This document shows, one piece after another, positions 8,482-17,918 of a stretch of 64,000 nt of DNA. The translations under genes were made by a program, and so were the position numbers. Position 1 is the stretch's first letter; each line of letters opens with the position of its first letter. Source of the stretch: Seleniivibrio woodruffii (lineage in GTDB: Bacteria; Chrysiogenota; Deferribacteres; Deferribacterales; Geovibrionaceae); NCBI RefSeq assembly GCF_004339245.1, contig NZ_SMGG01000003.1, positions 151,106 through 215,105 on the forward strand, in the 5' to 3' direction. The notes under the pieces are model-generated. The model saw nothing but the letters and a program-made list of their open reading frames with translations, had not been told where the DNA came from and did no database searches.

Positions 8482-10215
8482 ATGGAAATTTCGTTCAATC
8501 CGGAAGAGCACGTTAATTCATACACAGCCCTTTTCTCAGGCAAACAGGTCACTCTGGACAGCCTGCGCAGATTCATCGACACCGAAAACAGATTCGGCAC
8601 CCACACCGACAAAAAATACATCCAGCAATACGGACAGCTTTTCCGCACACTCAGGGACAATCTGATAGTTCCAAACTACGAAAAATTCAACCTGCTCCCC
8701 GTTTTCGAAGAGCTTGCGGCTCTCATGCGCCGAAGCGGAACAGTCCTTCCGCCAAACCCGCAGGGGAGACAGATAATAGACGGATTTAAAAACTCGTATG
8801 ACTCAAACGAGCCATACTGGAAGCTCCAGCTTCTGCGGATGGAGACCGTTCTTTCATCCTTCTGCGCCGAAGCTGACAGGAACTATTTCCTGAACAAAGT
8901 ACTGCTTCTGCGCTCCGTGGACTGTTTCCGCAGTCTGGAAGAGGTGCGGCTGTTCGCCCAGTGCCTCAGAATGCTCTTCCCCACTCCCACAGAGTTCATG
9001 ACCGCCGCTCTGAAAATTTTCACACCCGACTATGCCAAACGGGGTATAACGGAGTTTAAAGCGGGGCTGATGTGGATAACCGAAATATCGTGGACGCTCG
9101 CCTATAAAGAAGCCAAAGAGCACATGATGCTCATGGACAGCTGGATAAGCATTTTCCATGAATGCATAAGACTTAAAAATGACGAGGCTGTGTTCTACAT
9201 GCATTTCCCCCTCAGTCACGTCTATCTGAACAACTGCCACACCCAGCCTGAGTTCAAAGAGTTCAACGACAGAGTGGAAATACCCTTCTCAGACTATATT
9301 CAGCAGAATATGGACAGATGGAACATAAAGCCCGTCACAAAACAGAACGAGAAAAAGCGCATAGGCTTCGTTTATGACAGACTGGCGGGAAGCTCACCCG
9401 TAAAACTGCTCCTGTCCCTTCTGCATTATATGAAGAACGAACCCTACGAGCTTTTTGTTTACGATATGGCCTACATTGAAAAGGCGGTATCCCGAAAGGA
9501 GTATATTGACGAAGTGCTCTCGGCCGGAGCGAAATACGTCAACAACCACGAACTTACAGACAGCGCAAACGGCCACTACTACAGCCACTTTGAAAAGAAC
9601 AAGGCTCTGCGGAAGAAAGTGATTGAGGACGAAATAGACGTGCTCATCGTCACCAGCAACAAAAGCCAGGCCGCCTTCCTCTGCGCCACAAGAACAGCCC
9701 CTCAGCAGATATTCTGGGACCACGGGAACCACGAATATGACGTTGCGGGACTTGACAGCCGCATATGTCATTTCGATGACGGATACAGGAACGGTTTTGA
9801 ATTTCAGAGATTCGACCTGAAAATGCTCCCGAAGTATCTGAACGAAGACGAGCAGATGAAAAAAGCGGCTGCTGCTGAGATAAAAAAGAACCTTCCGCCC
9901 CACTCCGTTGTTCTGGGAAGCATAGGCAGAATAATGAAACTTTCCGATGAATATATGGAGATGGTGGCCGATATATTAAAAGCAAATCCGGATACGATAT
10001 ACCTTGCCTGCGGCGATGGTCCAATTGAAGAGAAGAAGGCGAAAGCCCGAGCTCTGGGAGTTGCCGACAGGTTCATTTTCACAGGCTGGGCGGATGCCCA
10101 CGTATACGGACACGTTATAGATATCTACCTGAACACTTTCCCCCTTGTGGGCGGCGAAAGTGTCAATGAATTTGTTTCCAAAGGTGAGAATAAGTATGTC
10201 GTCACTCTCTACTGA
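8482..10215 (+). CDS. GT41-like (O-GlcNAc-transferase-like) glycosyltransferase, C-terminus short
   Basis: 577 residues. The first 290 have no recognised domain. From about residue 291 (KKRIGFVYDRL) it resembles the GT-B catalytic region of SPINDLY/OGT-type transferases, with VLGSIGRIMKLSDEY, a CGDG turn, RFIFTGWADAHVYGHVIDI, and the donor-site PLVGGESVNEFVSKG. In relatives the chain goes on from this last motif for several dozen residues; here it stops almost at once. The last 20 bases overlap the next gene, whose ribosome site lies inside this one. ATG 8482 is chosen over TTG 8476. First gene of the island. Confidence 0.7.
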   Translation: MEISFNPEEHVNSYTALFSGKQVTLDSLRRFIDTENRFGTHTDKKYIQQYGQLFRTLRDNLIVPNYEKFNLLPVFEELAALMRRSGTVLPPNPQGRQIIDGFKNSYDSNEPYWKLQLLRMETVLSSFCAEADRNYFLNKVLLLRSVDCFRSLEEVRLFAQCLRMLFPTPTEFMTAALKIFTPDYAKRGITEFKAGLMWITEISWTLAYKEAKEHMMLMDSWISIFHECIRLKNDEAVFYMHFPLSHVYLNNCHTQPEFKEFNDRVEIPFSDYIQQNMDRWNIKPVTKQNEKKRIGFVYDRLAGSSPVKLLLSLLHYMKNEPYELFVYDMAYIEKAVSRKEYIDEVLSAGAKYVNNHELTDSANGHYYSHFEKNKALRKKVIEDEIDVLIVTSNKSQAAFLCATRTAPQQIFWDHGNHEYDVAGLDSRICHFDDGYRNGFEFQRFDLKMLPKYLNEDEQMKKAAAAEIKKNLPPHSVVLGSIGRIMKLSDEYMEMVADILKANPDTIYLACGDGPIEEKKAKARALGVADRFIFTGWADAHVYGHVIDIYLNTFPLVGGESVNEFVSKGENKYVVTLY

Positions 10216-11101
10216 ACATAAACTGCCCGAAATAATAATTCCCGAAGATTATAACTATCTGGCATTCTTCATATCCCTGAACTGCAACCTGAAATGCCAC
10301 TACTGCATAAACCTGAACGATAAAAACTCCGCCAGAAAGGACATGGCGAAGCACCATATGGACGGTTCGGACTGGGCAAAGGCAATAAACAGGCTGAACA
10401 TCGGCCGGGACGACCTTCCCGTGACCTTACAGGGGGGCGAACCCACTCTTCACAAAGATTTTTACCGCATAGTCAACGAAACGGACGACAGCATAAAACT
10501 CGACCTGCTCACAAACATGGCGTTCGATCCCGAAGTTTTCATCAGGAACGTCCCCGTAAAAAAATTCACCCGTGAGGCGAAATATGCCGCCATCCGTGTG
10601 AGCTATCACCCGGGCTACAACGACATAGACGAACTGATAAAAAAGACCCTGCGCATGGCCGATGCCGGATTTTATGTCGGCATCTACTCGGTTCTGGTAC
10701 CGGAGAACAAAGAACATATCGACGATGTAATGGCCAGATGCAAAGGGCTCGGGATAGACTTCCGTGTTAAGGAATATCTGGGATTTGACGGCGAAAAGTG
10801 GCACGGCGAATATAAATATATGGACGCCATAAGCCAGCATGAACGAAAATCATGCCTCTGCAAAACCACGGAACTTATAGCAGGCCCCACAGGGCACGTT
10901 TTCCGCTGTCATTCCGACCTGTATGCCAACAGAACCCCCATCGGGCACATCCTTGACCCCGATTTCCGCATCGAACAGATATTCCGTCCCTGCGACTGGT
11001 ACGGATTCTGCAACCCCTGCGACATAAAAGTGAAGACAAACCGCTTCCAGATATTCGGACACACAAGCGTTGAGATAAAGGATATACATGAGCTCAACTG
11101 A
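10196..11101 (+). CDS. Radical SAM protein
   Basis: 301 residues. The [4Fe-4S] cluster motif C30-NLK-C34-HY-C37 and the following LQGGEPTL (GGEP, SAM-binding) mark a radical SAM enzyme. Further cysteines near the C-terminus (C-L-C-K, FRCHSD, FCNPCD) could hold a second cluster as in SPASM/twitch proteins. Start ATG 10196 follows AAGGTGAG at 10181; the longer frame from 10145 is rejected. It overlaps both neighbours. The substrate is unknown; location implies a sugar or sugar nucleotide, or peptide modification. Confidence 0.85.
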   Translation: MSSLSTEHKLPEIIIPEDYNYLAFFISLNCNLKCHYCINLNDKNSARKDMAKHHMDGSDWAKAINRLNIGRDDLPVTLQGGEPTLHKDFYRIVNETDDSIKLDLLTNMAFDPEVFIRNVPVKKFTREAKYAAIRVSYHPGYNDIDELIKKTLRMADAGFYVGIYSVLVPENKEHIDDVMARCKGLGIDFRVKEYLGFDGEKWHGEYKYMDAISQHERKSCLCKTTELIAGPTGHVFRCHSDLYANRTPIGHILDPDFRIEQIFRPCDWYGFCNPCDIKVKTNRFQIFGHTSVEIKDIHELN

Positions 11102-12152
11102 CAAATACGGAATCGACAGCCATAAACTGAAATATCATCCGGACAGAGTTGCGGATTATCTGAAAACAGGCGACACCGCACCCGTATACGTTGAAATTTC
11201 TCCCACCGCATTCTGCAATCACAGATGCGTATTCTGTCACTACAACTATATAGGACACGAGGGTAAATTTGAAAAAGGGCGTATGCTTAAGCTGGTTGAA
11301 GAGCTTGCGGAGGCCGGCACAAGATCAATAGTCTTCGCAGGGATAGGTGAGCCGCTTCTTAATCCGGAAACCATTCCGGCGGTATTAAGGGCAAAGGAAC
11401 TGGGAATCGATGTCGGCATGAGCACAAACGGAGCTCTTTTAAAGCCGGAATATGCTCAGGCGCTGGCAGATACGCTGACATGGATACGTTTTTCTTTCAA
11501 CGGCTCCACACCCGAAGAGTACGCAAAGATACACCACACACAACCGGAGGATTTTGAAAAAGTCCTCGGAAACATCACCATGCTGGCAAATGAGAGGGCA
11601 AGGAAAAACAGCAGTATCACCATAGGAATGCAGTATATTCTGCTTTCTGATAATCTTGGCGGGATCGAGCAGCTTATCAGAAAGGTCAGAGATACGGGTG
11701 CTGACTATTTTTCCATGAAACATTTCTACGAACACGAAAAGAACACCATGACCTGCTCTGCAATAAACGACGAACAGGAAAAAATGCTTGCGGAACTGTC
11801 TGCGAAATATACTGACAAAAAGTTTTCGGCAATCCTCAGAAGCCGTGAAAATCTAAACCGCAAAAGGATTTACGACAAGTGCCACGGGCTTCCGTTCATC
11901 GTATATATCCGCGAAAATGGAGACGTTTACACCTGTTTTTCATACCAGCATGACGAAAATACCGTGCTGGGCAATATAAACAAAACGACTTTCGGCGAAG
12001 TATGGTCCTCTGAAAGAAAAAAGATGGCCGTAAGTTACATAAACAATAAAATCATAAAAAACAACTGCCAGCCGAACTGCCGCCACCATCAGATAAACAA
12101 TTATCTGTGGGAGCTGAAAAATCCGACGCTGGAACACATAAACTTCATTTAG
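11088..12152 (+). CDS. Radical SAM/SPASM domain protein
   Basis: 354 residues. The cluster motif is C43-NHR-C47-VF-C50, then FAGIGEPLL in the GGEP position, and a C-terminal SPASM-like region (KCHGLPFIVYIRENGDVYTCFSY ... CQPNCRHH), which usually binds auxiliary iron-sulfur clusters. It begins 14 bases before the end of the preceding radical SAM gene, suggesting coupled translation. Reaction unknown; such enzymes in glycan clusters can deoxygenate, epimerise or oxidise sugars, which here is only inference. Confidence 0.85.
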   Translation: MSSTDKYGIDSHKLKYHPDRVADYLKTGDTAPVYVEISPTAFCNHRCVFCHYNYIGHEGKFEKGRMLKLVEELAEAGTRSIVFAGIGEPLLNPETIPAVLRAKELGIDVGMSTNGALLKPEYAQALADTLTWIRFSFNGSTPEEYAKIHHTQPEDFEKVLGNITMLANERARKNSSITIGMQYILLSDNLGGIEQLIRKVRDTGADYFSMKHFYEHEKNTMTCSAINDEQEKMLAELSAKYTDKKFSAILRSRENLNRKRIYDKCHGLPFIVYIRENGDVYTCFSYQHDENTVLGNINKTTFGEVWSSERKKMAVSYINNKIIKNNCQPNCRHHQINNYLWELKNPTLEHINFI

Positions 12153-12162
12153 AAGGCAAAAG

Positions 12163-12942
12163 ATGAAAGATATATCAAAACGCATCAGAAGAAACATCCT
12201 CCGTATGGCAAACGTATCAAAAAGCCCCCACGTAGGCTCTGCGCTCTCATGTGCGGACATCATGACAGTGCTTTACCACAGGGTGCTCAACCTGTCTGTC
12301 CCCGCAGACGATACCCGTGACTATTTCCTGCTCTCAAAAGCTCACTCTGCCATGTGTCTTTACAGCACCCTCAACTCCAAAGGACTACTGAGCGACGAAA
12401 CCATGATGAGCTACTATCAGAACGGCGGGGCACTTCCCGCCCACACCGACAGGTTCACCAACGATTACGTGGAAATATCCGCAGGAAGCCTCGGACATGG
12501 GCTGCCCATAGGGCTGGGGATAGCCAAGGCCATGAAACTTCAGAAAAGAAACAACAGAGTGTTTGTTCTGATGGGAGACGGCGAAAGTCAGGAGGGCTCT
12601 GTGTGGGAGGCGGCAATGCTTGCGCCCAGTCTGGGGCTGGACAATCTGACAGCCATGATAGACTATAACAACCTTCAGGGATACGGCAGAGCACGTGAAC
12701 TGGTGGCGTATGAGCCTGTAAAGGACAAATGGGAAAGCTTCGGCTGGAACACCTTGTGCATAGACGGACACGACCATGATGCGATATACGAGGCTCTTAC
12801 ATCGGCCTCTGACAAACCGAAAATGATAATCTGCAACACAATCAAAGGAAAAGGCGTCTCCTTCATGGAAGATCAGCTTATATGGCACTATTTCATAGTG
12901 ACGGACGAGCACATGAAAAACGCTCTGGAAGAACTGGCATGA
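12163..12942 (+). CDS. Transketolase-like enzyme, N-terminal (thiamine diphosphate) subunit
   Basis: 259 residues, matching the ThDP-binding half of transketolase. It has the SKAHS substrate-site histidine region, E104-ISAGSLGHGLPIGLG, and the cofactor motif G138-DGESQEGSVWEA running to N169-N170, ending before the pyrimidine-binding domain. The missing half is the next gene, overlapping by four bases (ATGA). Split transketolases occur in archaea, some bacteria and in sugar-branching clusters. It should transfer a two-carbon unit; inside this island a nucleotide-sugar acceptor is plausible but unproven. Confidence 0.88.
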   Translation: MKDISKRIRRNILRMANVSKSPHVGSALSCADIMTVLYHRVLNLSVPADDTRDYFLLSKAHSAMCLYSTLNSKGLLSDETMMSYYQNGGALPAHTDRFTNDYVEISAGSLGHGLPIGLGIAKAMKLQKRNNRVFVLMGDGESQEGSVWEAAMLAPSLGLDNLTAMIDYNNLQGYGRARELVAYEPVKDKWESFGWNTLCIDGHDHDAIYEALTSASDKPKMIICNTIKGKGVSFMEDQLIWHYFIVTDEHMKNALEELA

Positions 12943-13853
12943 GAAACAGAATAGCAAAAAGAATATACGAAAAAGCGAAAGAGGACAAAAGCCTCTTCCT
13001 GATATCCGGAGATGCGGGACTGGGTGTCTGGGAGCAGTATCAGAAGGATTTTTCCGACAGATTTCTGAACCCGGGCGTCAATGAAGCATGTGACGTGGGC
13101 ATGGCGGCGGGATTGGCTCTCTGCGGCCACAAGGTGATATATTACAACATAGCCCCATTCGTTGTTATGCGCCCGTATGAGCAGCTGCGCAACGATGTCT
13201 GCTATCAGGAACTCCCCGTTATATTTGTGGGCACAGGAAGCGGAATAACCTATGCACCGGCAGGGATGACCCATTACGTTGTCGAAGACATCGCACTATG
13301 CAGAACACTGCCCAACCTGAACATCTTTTCGCCCTGTGACCCCATAGAGGCGGATGCGGCATTCGCATATGCATACGAAAGCAGAAATCCTTCATACATC
13401 CGCATTCCAAAGAACGGGGAACCGGAGGTGCACAAAGCACCGATAAAGGATATAACCCAGCCGCATGTTCTGAACGAGGGGAGCGATGTTCTCCTTATTT
13501 TCCACGGATCAATATCCGACGATGTTCTTAAAGCATGTGAAGAGCTGAAGGATAAGGGGATATCAGCCTGTGCGGTGTCACATCCTTGCGTTAGTAAAAT
13601 CAGCGAAGAAATGCTGGATATGATAAGCATGTTTCCGGCTGTCTTCTGTATTGAGGAGCATTTCGAATACGGCGGACTGGGAACAATGCTTGCAGATTCA
13701 TGTAACAGTTTCTCTGTACATAAAAAAATACATAAGCTCGGCATAAAAAATCAATACATACACACAGTGGGCAACAGAGATTTTCTCCGAAAACATTACG
13801 GGATAGATGCCGGTTCGATCGTATCCGCAGTAACAGGGGTGCTTCATGGGTAA
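12939..13853 (+). CDS. Transketolase-like enzyme, C-terminal subunit
   Basis: 304 residues corresponding to the pyrimidine-binding and C-terminal domains of transketolase/DXS-type enzymes. GVNEACDVGMAAGLAL carries the conserved glutamate that activates ThDP, followed by the APFVVMRPYEQLRNDVCY and FVGTGSGITYAPAGMTHY segments and a regulatory-type C-terminal Rossmann domain. The ATGA overlap with the preceding subunit and the matching halves indicate a heteromeric enzyme. The start at 12939 is preferred to an extended frame from 12882 inside the upstream gene. Confidence 0.88.
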   Translation: MRNRIAKRIYEKAKEDKSLFLISGDAGLGVWEQYQKDFSDRFLNPGVNEACDVGMAAGLALCGHKVIYYNIAPFVVMRPYEQLRNDVCYQELPVIFVGTGSGITYAPAGMTHYVVEDIALCRTLPNLNIFSPCDPIEADAAFAYAYESRNPSYIRIPKNGEPEVHKAPIKDITQPHVLNEGSDVLLIFHGSISDDVLKACEELKDKGISACAVSHPCVSKISEEMLDMISMFPAVFCIEEHFEYGGLGTMLADSCNSFSVHKKIHKLGIKNQYIHTVGNRDFLRKHYGIDAGSIVSAVTGVLHG

Positions 13854-14508
13854 AATGGTGGAATTTATCACAAAACTTCATAAAAAAACCCAGAGAGACT
13901 ACATCGGCAGAATGACTGACGATAAAATTCACTGTATGGACGTTGCAAAACTCTACGGAGCCGACTACTGGGACGGAGACAGGCGATACGGCTACGGCGG
14001 CTACAGATATGACGGCCGCTGGAAATGTGTTGCCGAAGACCTTATCGCCGCATACGGACTTACCAACGATTCCAAAATCCTCGATGTGGGCTGCGGAAAA
14101 GCATTCATACTTTATGAGCTCAAACAGCTTCTGCCAGGCTGCCGTATCGCTGGAATTGATATATCCGACTACGGGCTGGCAAATGCAAAAGAGGATATCC
14201 GCGACTGCCTTATAAAACACAATGCAGCCGACCCTCTTCCTTTCGGCGACAAAGAGTTTGACCTTGTGTTTTCGGTAACCACCCTGCACAATCTGAAGAT
14301 ATATGACCTGAAAACAGCCCTTTCAGAAATAGAACGGGTGGGACGACATGGTTATGTCATGGTGGAAGCATACAGAAACTCGGCAGAACTGTTCAATCTG
14401 GAATGCTGGGCGCTGACATGCGAATCCTTTTTCAGACCGGACGAATGGATATGGCTCTACAAAGAGTTCGGATACACCGGTGACTATGAATTTATATATT
14501 TCGAGTAA
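13846..14508 (+). CDS. Class I SAM-dependent methyltransferase
   Basis: 220 residues with the SAM-binding motif I78-LDVGCGKAF and downstream acidic and hydrophobic strands (FDLVFSVTTLHNL). An unusual Tyr/Gly/Arg-rich stretch (residues 47-58) lies before the Rossmann core. It overlaps the transketolase subunit by eight bases. Probably methylates a sugar or a sugar precursor; target unknown. Confidence 0.8.
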   Translation: MGKMVEFITKLHKKTQRDYIGRMTDDKIHCMDVAKLYGADYWDGDRRYGYGGYRYDGRWKCVAEDLIAAYGLTNDSKILDVGCGKAFILYELKQLLPGCRIAGIDISDYGLANAKEDIRDCLIKHNAADPLPFGDKEFDLVFSVTTLHNLKIYDLKTALSEIERVGRHGYVMVEAYRNSAELFNLECWALTCESFFRPDEWIWLYKEFGYTGDYEFIYFE

Positions 14509-14516
14509 GGTGTTAA

Positions 14517-15587
14517 ATGGCATTACGTTACACCAAGTATAAGATATTTCACTTTAAGGACAAGCTGGATTCGCTCCCCGCCGGAAATCCGGAAATAAAG
14601 CCGCCTGTCCACATACGCATCAAACCCACGAATGTATGCAACCACAGCTGCTCCTACTGTGCATACAGGACAGACGCTCTTCAACTGGGACAGGACATGA
14701 ACATCCGCGATTTTATCCCCAGAGAGAAGATGCTGGAAATAATCGACGACTGCATCGAAATGGGTGTTAAAGCAGTAACTTTCAGCGGAGGAGGAGAGCC
14801 GTTCTGCTATAAGTATTTCACCGAGGTGCTGGAAAAACTGGCCGCATCGCCCATTCAGTTTGCTTCGCTCTCAAACGGAGCACTGGTAAAAGGCCGCCCC
14901 GCAGAGATATTTGCAGAAAAAGGAACATGGCTCAGAATATCCATCGACGGCTGGGACGATGAAAGCTATTCACGTTACAGATCTGTGAAAAACGGCGAAT
15001 TCACCAATATTATGAAAAATATGTCAGCTTTCAAAGCTATGGGCGGAAAATGCAGTCTGGGAGTCAGCGTCATAGTTGATAACCAGAACTGTGATCATCT
15101 GTATGAACTGGTCGAAAAAATCAGAAATACCGGAGCTGACAGCGTTAAAATATCCCCATGCATCGTAAGCAACAGCGCAGCAGAAAACAACCGTTACCAC
15201 GAGCACATCTTCGACACTGTGAAATCCCATACGGAGAGAATAAAAAAAGACTTCCTTAACGGCGGTTTTGAAATATATGACTCATACCATCTGATGGAAT
15301 CGAAGTTTGAAAAAGACTACGACTGGTGCCCATATCTTCAGGTTCTGCCTGTAATAGGGGCGGATCAGAATATTTATCCCTGTCAGGACAAGGCATATAA
15401 CCTTGAAGAAGCCCTGATAGGCAGCATCCGTGATGTCCGGTTCAAAGACTTCTGGTTTTCCGGTAAAAATAAATTTTTTAAAATCAACCCCTCAAAGGTA
15501 TGCGGACATCATTGTGTTGCCAACGACAAAAACAAGGTTATTCTCGAATACCTGAACACAGATATGGAACATCTGGGGTTTGTATAA
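14517..15587 (+). CDS. Radical SAM/SPASM domain protein
   Basis: 356 residues. Cluster motif C41-NHS-C45-SY-C48, a SGGGEPFCY SAM-binding segment, and a C-terminal SPASM-like region (YDWCPYLQVLPVIGADQNIYPCQD ... KVCGHHCV) that may hold auxiliary clusters. It resembles the 11088 protein in layout and probably arose from the same family. Its TAA overlaps the ATG of the next gene (TAATG), a sign of translational coupling. Confidence 0.85.
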   Translation: MALRYTKYKIFHFKDKLDSLPAGNPEIKPPVHIRIKPTNVCNHSCSYCAYRTDALQLGQDMNIRDFIPREKMLEIIDDCIEMGVKAVTFSGGGEPFCYKYFTEVLEKLAASPIQFASLSNGALVKGRPAEIFAEKGTWLRISIDGWDDESYSRYRSVKNGEFTNIMKNMSAFKAMGGKCSLGVSVIVDNQNCDHLYELVEKIRNTGADSVKISPCIVSNSAAENNRYHEHIFDTVKSHTERIKKDFLNGGFEIYDSYHLMESKFEKDYDWCPYLQVLPVIGADQNIYPCQDKAYNLEEALIGSIRDVRFKDFWFSGKNKFFKINPSKVCGHHCVANDKNKVILEYLNTDMEHLGFV

Positions 15588-16303
15588 TGAAAATACTGAT
15601 TACAGGCTCATCCGGAGGAATAGGTTTTGCAGCTGCCGAAGAGCTTGTCAGACTGGGGCACAGTGTGCTTCTGACAGGCAGGAAACAGGAAACACTTTCC
15701 GCCTCGGCCGGCAGACTGAACTCCCTCGCATTCTGCGGCGATTTGAGCAAAACAGAATCCGTTAACAGACTTTATGGATTCTGCAATGAACAGGACTTCA
15801 TCCCTGAAGCAGTTGTCCACACGGTCGGAGGGACTGTTAACAACGACAGACATCCCCTAAACACCGGGACACTGGAAGAATCAATGCGCCTGAATCTTTA
15901 CAGCGCAGCAGAACTGAACAACCTTCTGATCCCCCTTATGCAGCAAAACAGCGGCGGAAGAATAATCCACATATCCTCTCAGGCGGCAAAAGACGGCAAC
16001 GCCTCGCCTGCATACGCAATTGCCAAGGGCGCGCTGAACATATACATCAGAAATTCCGCAAGGTTTTACGCTCAGGACAATATAATGATATGCGGCATAA
16101 TGCCCGGAATACTGGATCACGAGGGTTCGGCATGGCATCAAAAAAGCACCGAAAATCCCAAAAAATACGAAGAAAGAAAAAGCAGACAGCCCCTCGGGCG
16201 TTTTCTTAAGCCTCAGGATATCAGCGGTCTCATCGGCTTTCTGGCAACGGACAGATCAATGGCATACACCGGCACAATTTTCGATATAAACGGCGGAGAA
16301 TGA
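15587..16303 (+). CDS. Short-chain dehydrogenase/reductase
   Basis: 238 residues. Classical SDR: the cofactor motif T6-GSSGGIG, catalytic S130/S131, Y143 and K147 (YAIAK), and the C-terminal DINGGE end typical of 3-oxoacyl reductase-like SDRs. In this setting it more likely reduces a keto-sugar than a fatty acyl chain (inference). ATG 15587 shares its first base with the stop of the previous gene; the frame upstream of it lies inside that gene. Confidence 0.88.
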   Translation: MKILITGSSGGIGFAAAEELVRLGHSVLLTGRKQETLSASAGRLNSLAFCGDLSKTESVNRLYGFCNEQDFIPEAVVHTVGGTVNNDRHPLNTGTLEESMRLNLYSAAELNNLLIPLMQQNSGGRIIHISSQAAKDGNASPAYAIAKGALNIYIRNSARFYAQDNIMICGIMPGILDHEGSAWHQKSTENPKKYEERKSRQPLGRFLKPQDISGLIGFLATDRSMAYTGTIFDINGGE

Positions 16304-16980
16304 TAATGGGCTACAAGCAGGAACAGTTCAACGAATACACTCAAATGCTTGAGGAAAGCGGATATGTGACACTTGGAGTGCTCTCTTCCGCCACATGGAA
16401 CTATGACCCGAAAAGACTGACCTTCTGTCTGTCCCGATATAAATTTGCCGCCAAAATGCTCAGCGGAAAGGATACGGTTCTGGAAGTCGGTGCAGGAGAC
16501 TGCTTTGCCAGCAGAATAGTCTCTTGCGAGGTGAATAAACTGATCTGCACGGACTATGATGAAAAACTGATTTCCGAAGCCGAAAAAATGCGCCGAAACG
16601 ATATGGCCAACACAGAGTTCAAAGTCCACGACATGCTCACAGGAGCTTATTGCGAACAGGTTGACGCCATATACTGCCTTGATGTATTCGAACATATCGC
16701 CAAACAGGATGAACGGATCTTTCTGGAAAATATAAAAAAATCGCTAAACGAACACGGCATTTTTCTCGTGGGAATGCCCAGTCTGGAAAGTCAGCAGTAT
16801 GCTTCGGAAGGGAGCAAGGCAGGACATGTTAACTGTAAAAACGGAAATGAGATGAAAAAACTGCTGGAAGAATACTATCACAACTGCTTCCTTTTCAGCA
16901 TGAACGACGAGGTGGTTCATACCGGCTTCTCGCCCATGGCTCACTACATTATCGCAGTCTGCACCGGAAAAAAGCAATGA
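16300..16980 (+). CDS. Class I SAM-dependent methyltransferase
   Basis: 226 residues with motif I V60-LEVGAGDC, D-YDEKLISEAE for the SAM ribose, and IYCLDVFEHI in the motif III region, as in UbiE/Coq5-type small methyltransferases. The ATG at 16300 overlaps the upstream stop (ATGA); a second ATG at 16306 is better spaced from the CGGAGA ribosome site and may be the true start. Target unknown; context suggests an O- or N-methylated sugar. Confidence 0.82.
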   Translation: MIMGYKQEQFNEYTQMLEESGYVTLGVLSSATWNYDPKRLTFCLSRYKFAAKMLSGKDTVLEVGAGDCFASRIVSCEVNKLICTDYDEKLISEAEKMRRNDMANTEFKVHDMLTGAYCEQVDAIYCLDVFEHIAKQDERIFLENIKKSLNEHGIFLVGMPSLESQQYASEGSKAGHVNCKNGNEMKKLLEEYYHNCFLFSMNDEVVHTGFSPMAHYIIAVCTGKKQ

Positions 16981-17918
16981 CAGACTACCAGAAGCATCTT
17001 GTTGAAAAATTCAAAGTAAGTTCTTTCGATGATTTCTATGCTTTTCCTCTGTTCTTCGAACTGGAAACAGTAAACGTATGCAACGCCAGATGCTCAATCT
17101 GCACCATCAACGAATGGAAGAGTGAAACTCCTTTCATGGAAGATGACTTATTTTTCAGACTCGCAGACGAAATAAACAGCCATTCCGACACCGTCAGGAT
17201 AGTCAACCTGAGCAGAGACGGCGAACCGTTCCTTGACAGCGGTCTGGAAGAACGGATAGCCTATTTTAAAAAGGGCGGGATAAAGTTCACAACACTGTCC
17301 ACAAACGCCGCACTGCTGAACGAAAAACGCATCCTGTCCGTTCTGGCCTCAGGACTTGACGACATAATGTTCTCTGTTGACGGAGCTACAAAGAATACAT
17401 ACGAAAACATCCGCATAGGTCTTTCATTTGAAGAGGTCACTGAGAATATCAGAAACTTTATACGCCTCAGAAACGCTTCCAACAGCAGCACGTCGGTCAG
17501 AATACGCATGGTGATGACACCCGAAAACATGCACGAAGCTGATGATTTCAAAAAGATGTGGCAGGACGTAATAGGCTCCGGAGATAAAATACAGATGAAA
17601 CACCTGCACAGCTGGGGAAACCAGCTTCAGGGTTTTAATGCCGTTACCGAATATGAAAAGATATATACTCCGTGCAGTTCGCCTTTTACCACATGCATCA
17701 TCAAGTCTGACGGCGAAATAATAGTATGCCCTGTGGATTTCAAGCGAAAACACATCAACGGCAGCATCATGGAAAAGAGTATAGCCGAAATATGGAAAAA
17801 CGGAAAAGAACTGAACGCTTTCAGGCAGATACATCTCGAAGGCGGCAGAAACGATATCCCCATGTGTGAAAAGTGCTTTCTATGGGATGCTGATATCTCA
17901 AAGGTGGACATGACATGA
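16977..17918 (+). CDS. Radical SAM/SPASM domain protein
   Basis: 313 residues. Cluster motif C35-NAR-C39-SI-C42, a NLSRDGEPFL segment where GGEP is usual (R-D-G-E-P), and C-terminal cysteines typical of SPASM (TPCSSPFTTCIIKSDGEIIVCPVD ... PMCEKCFLW). The first glycine of GGEP is replaced by Asp. It overlaps its neighbours by four bases on each side. Reaction unknown. Confidence 0.85.
   Translation: MTDYQKHLVEKFKVSSFDDFYAFPLFFELETVNVCNARCSICTINEWKSETPFMEDDLFFRLADEINSHSDTVRIVNLSRDGEPFLDSGLEERIAYFKKGGIKFTTLSTNAALLNEKRILSVLASGLDDIMFSVDGATKNTYENIRIGLSFEEVTENIRNFIRLRNASNSSTSVRIRMVMTPENMHEADDFKKMWQDVIGSGDKIQMKHLHSWGNQLQGFNAVTEYEKIYTPCSSPFTTCIIKSDGEIIVCPVDFKRKHINGSIMEKSIAEIWKNGKELNAFRQIHLEGGRNDIPMCEKCFLWDADISKVDMT

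Noticed and set aside
10145-10195. Longer start for the first radical SAM gene
   Set aside because: It would translate the GT41-like donor motif out of frame; AAGGTGAG and ATG 10196 are a better start.
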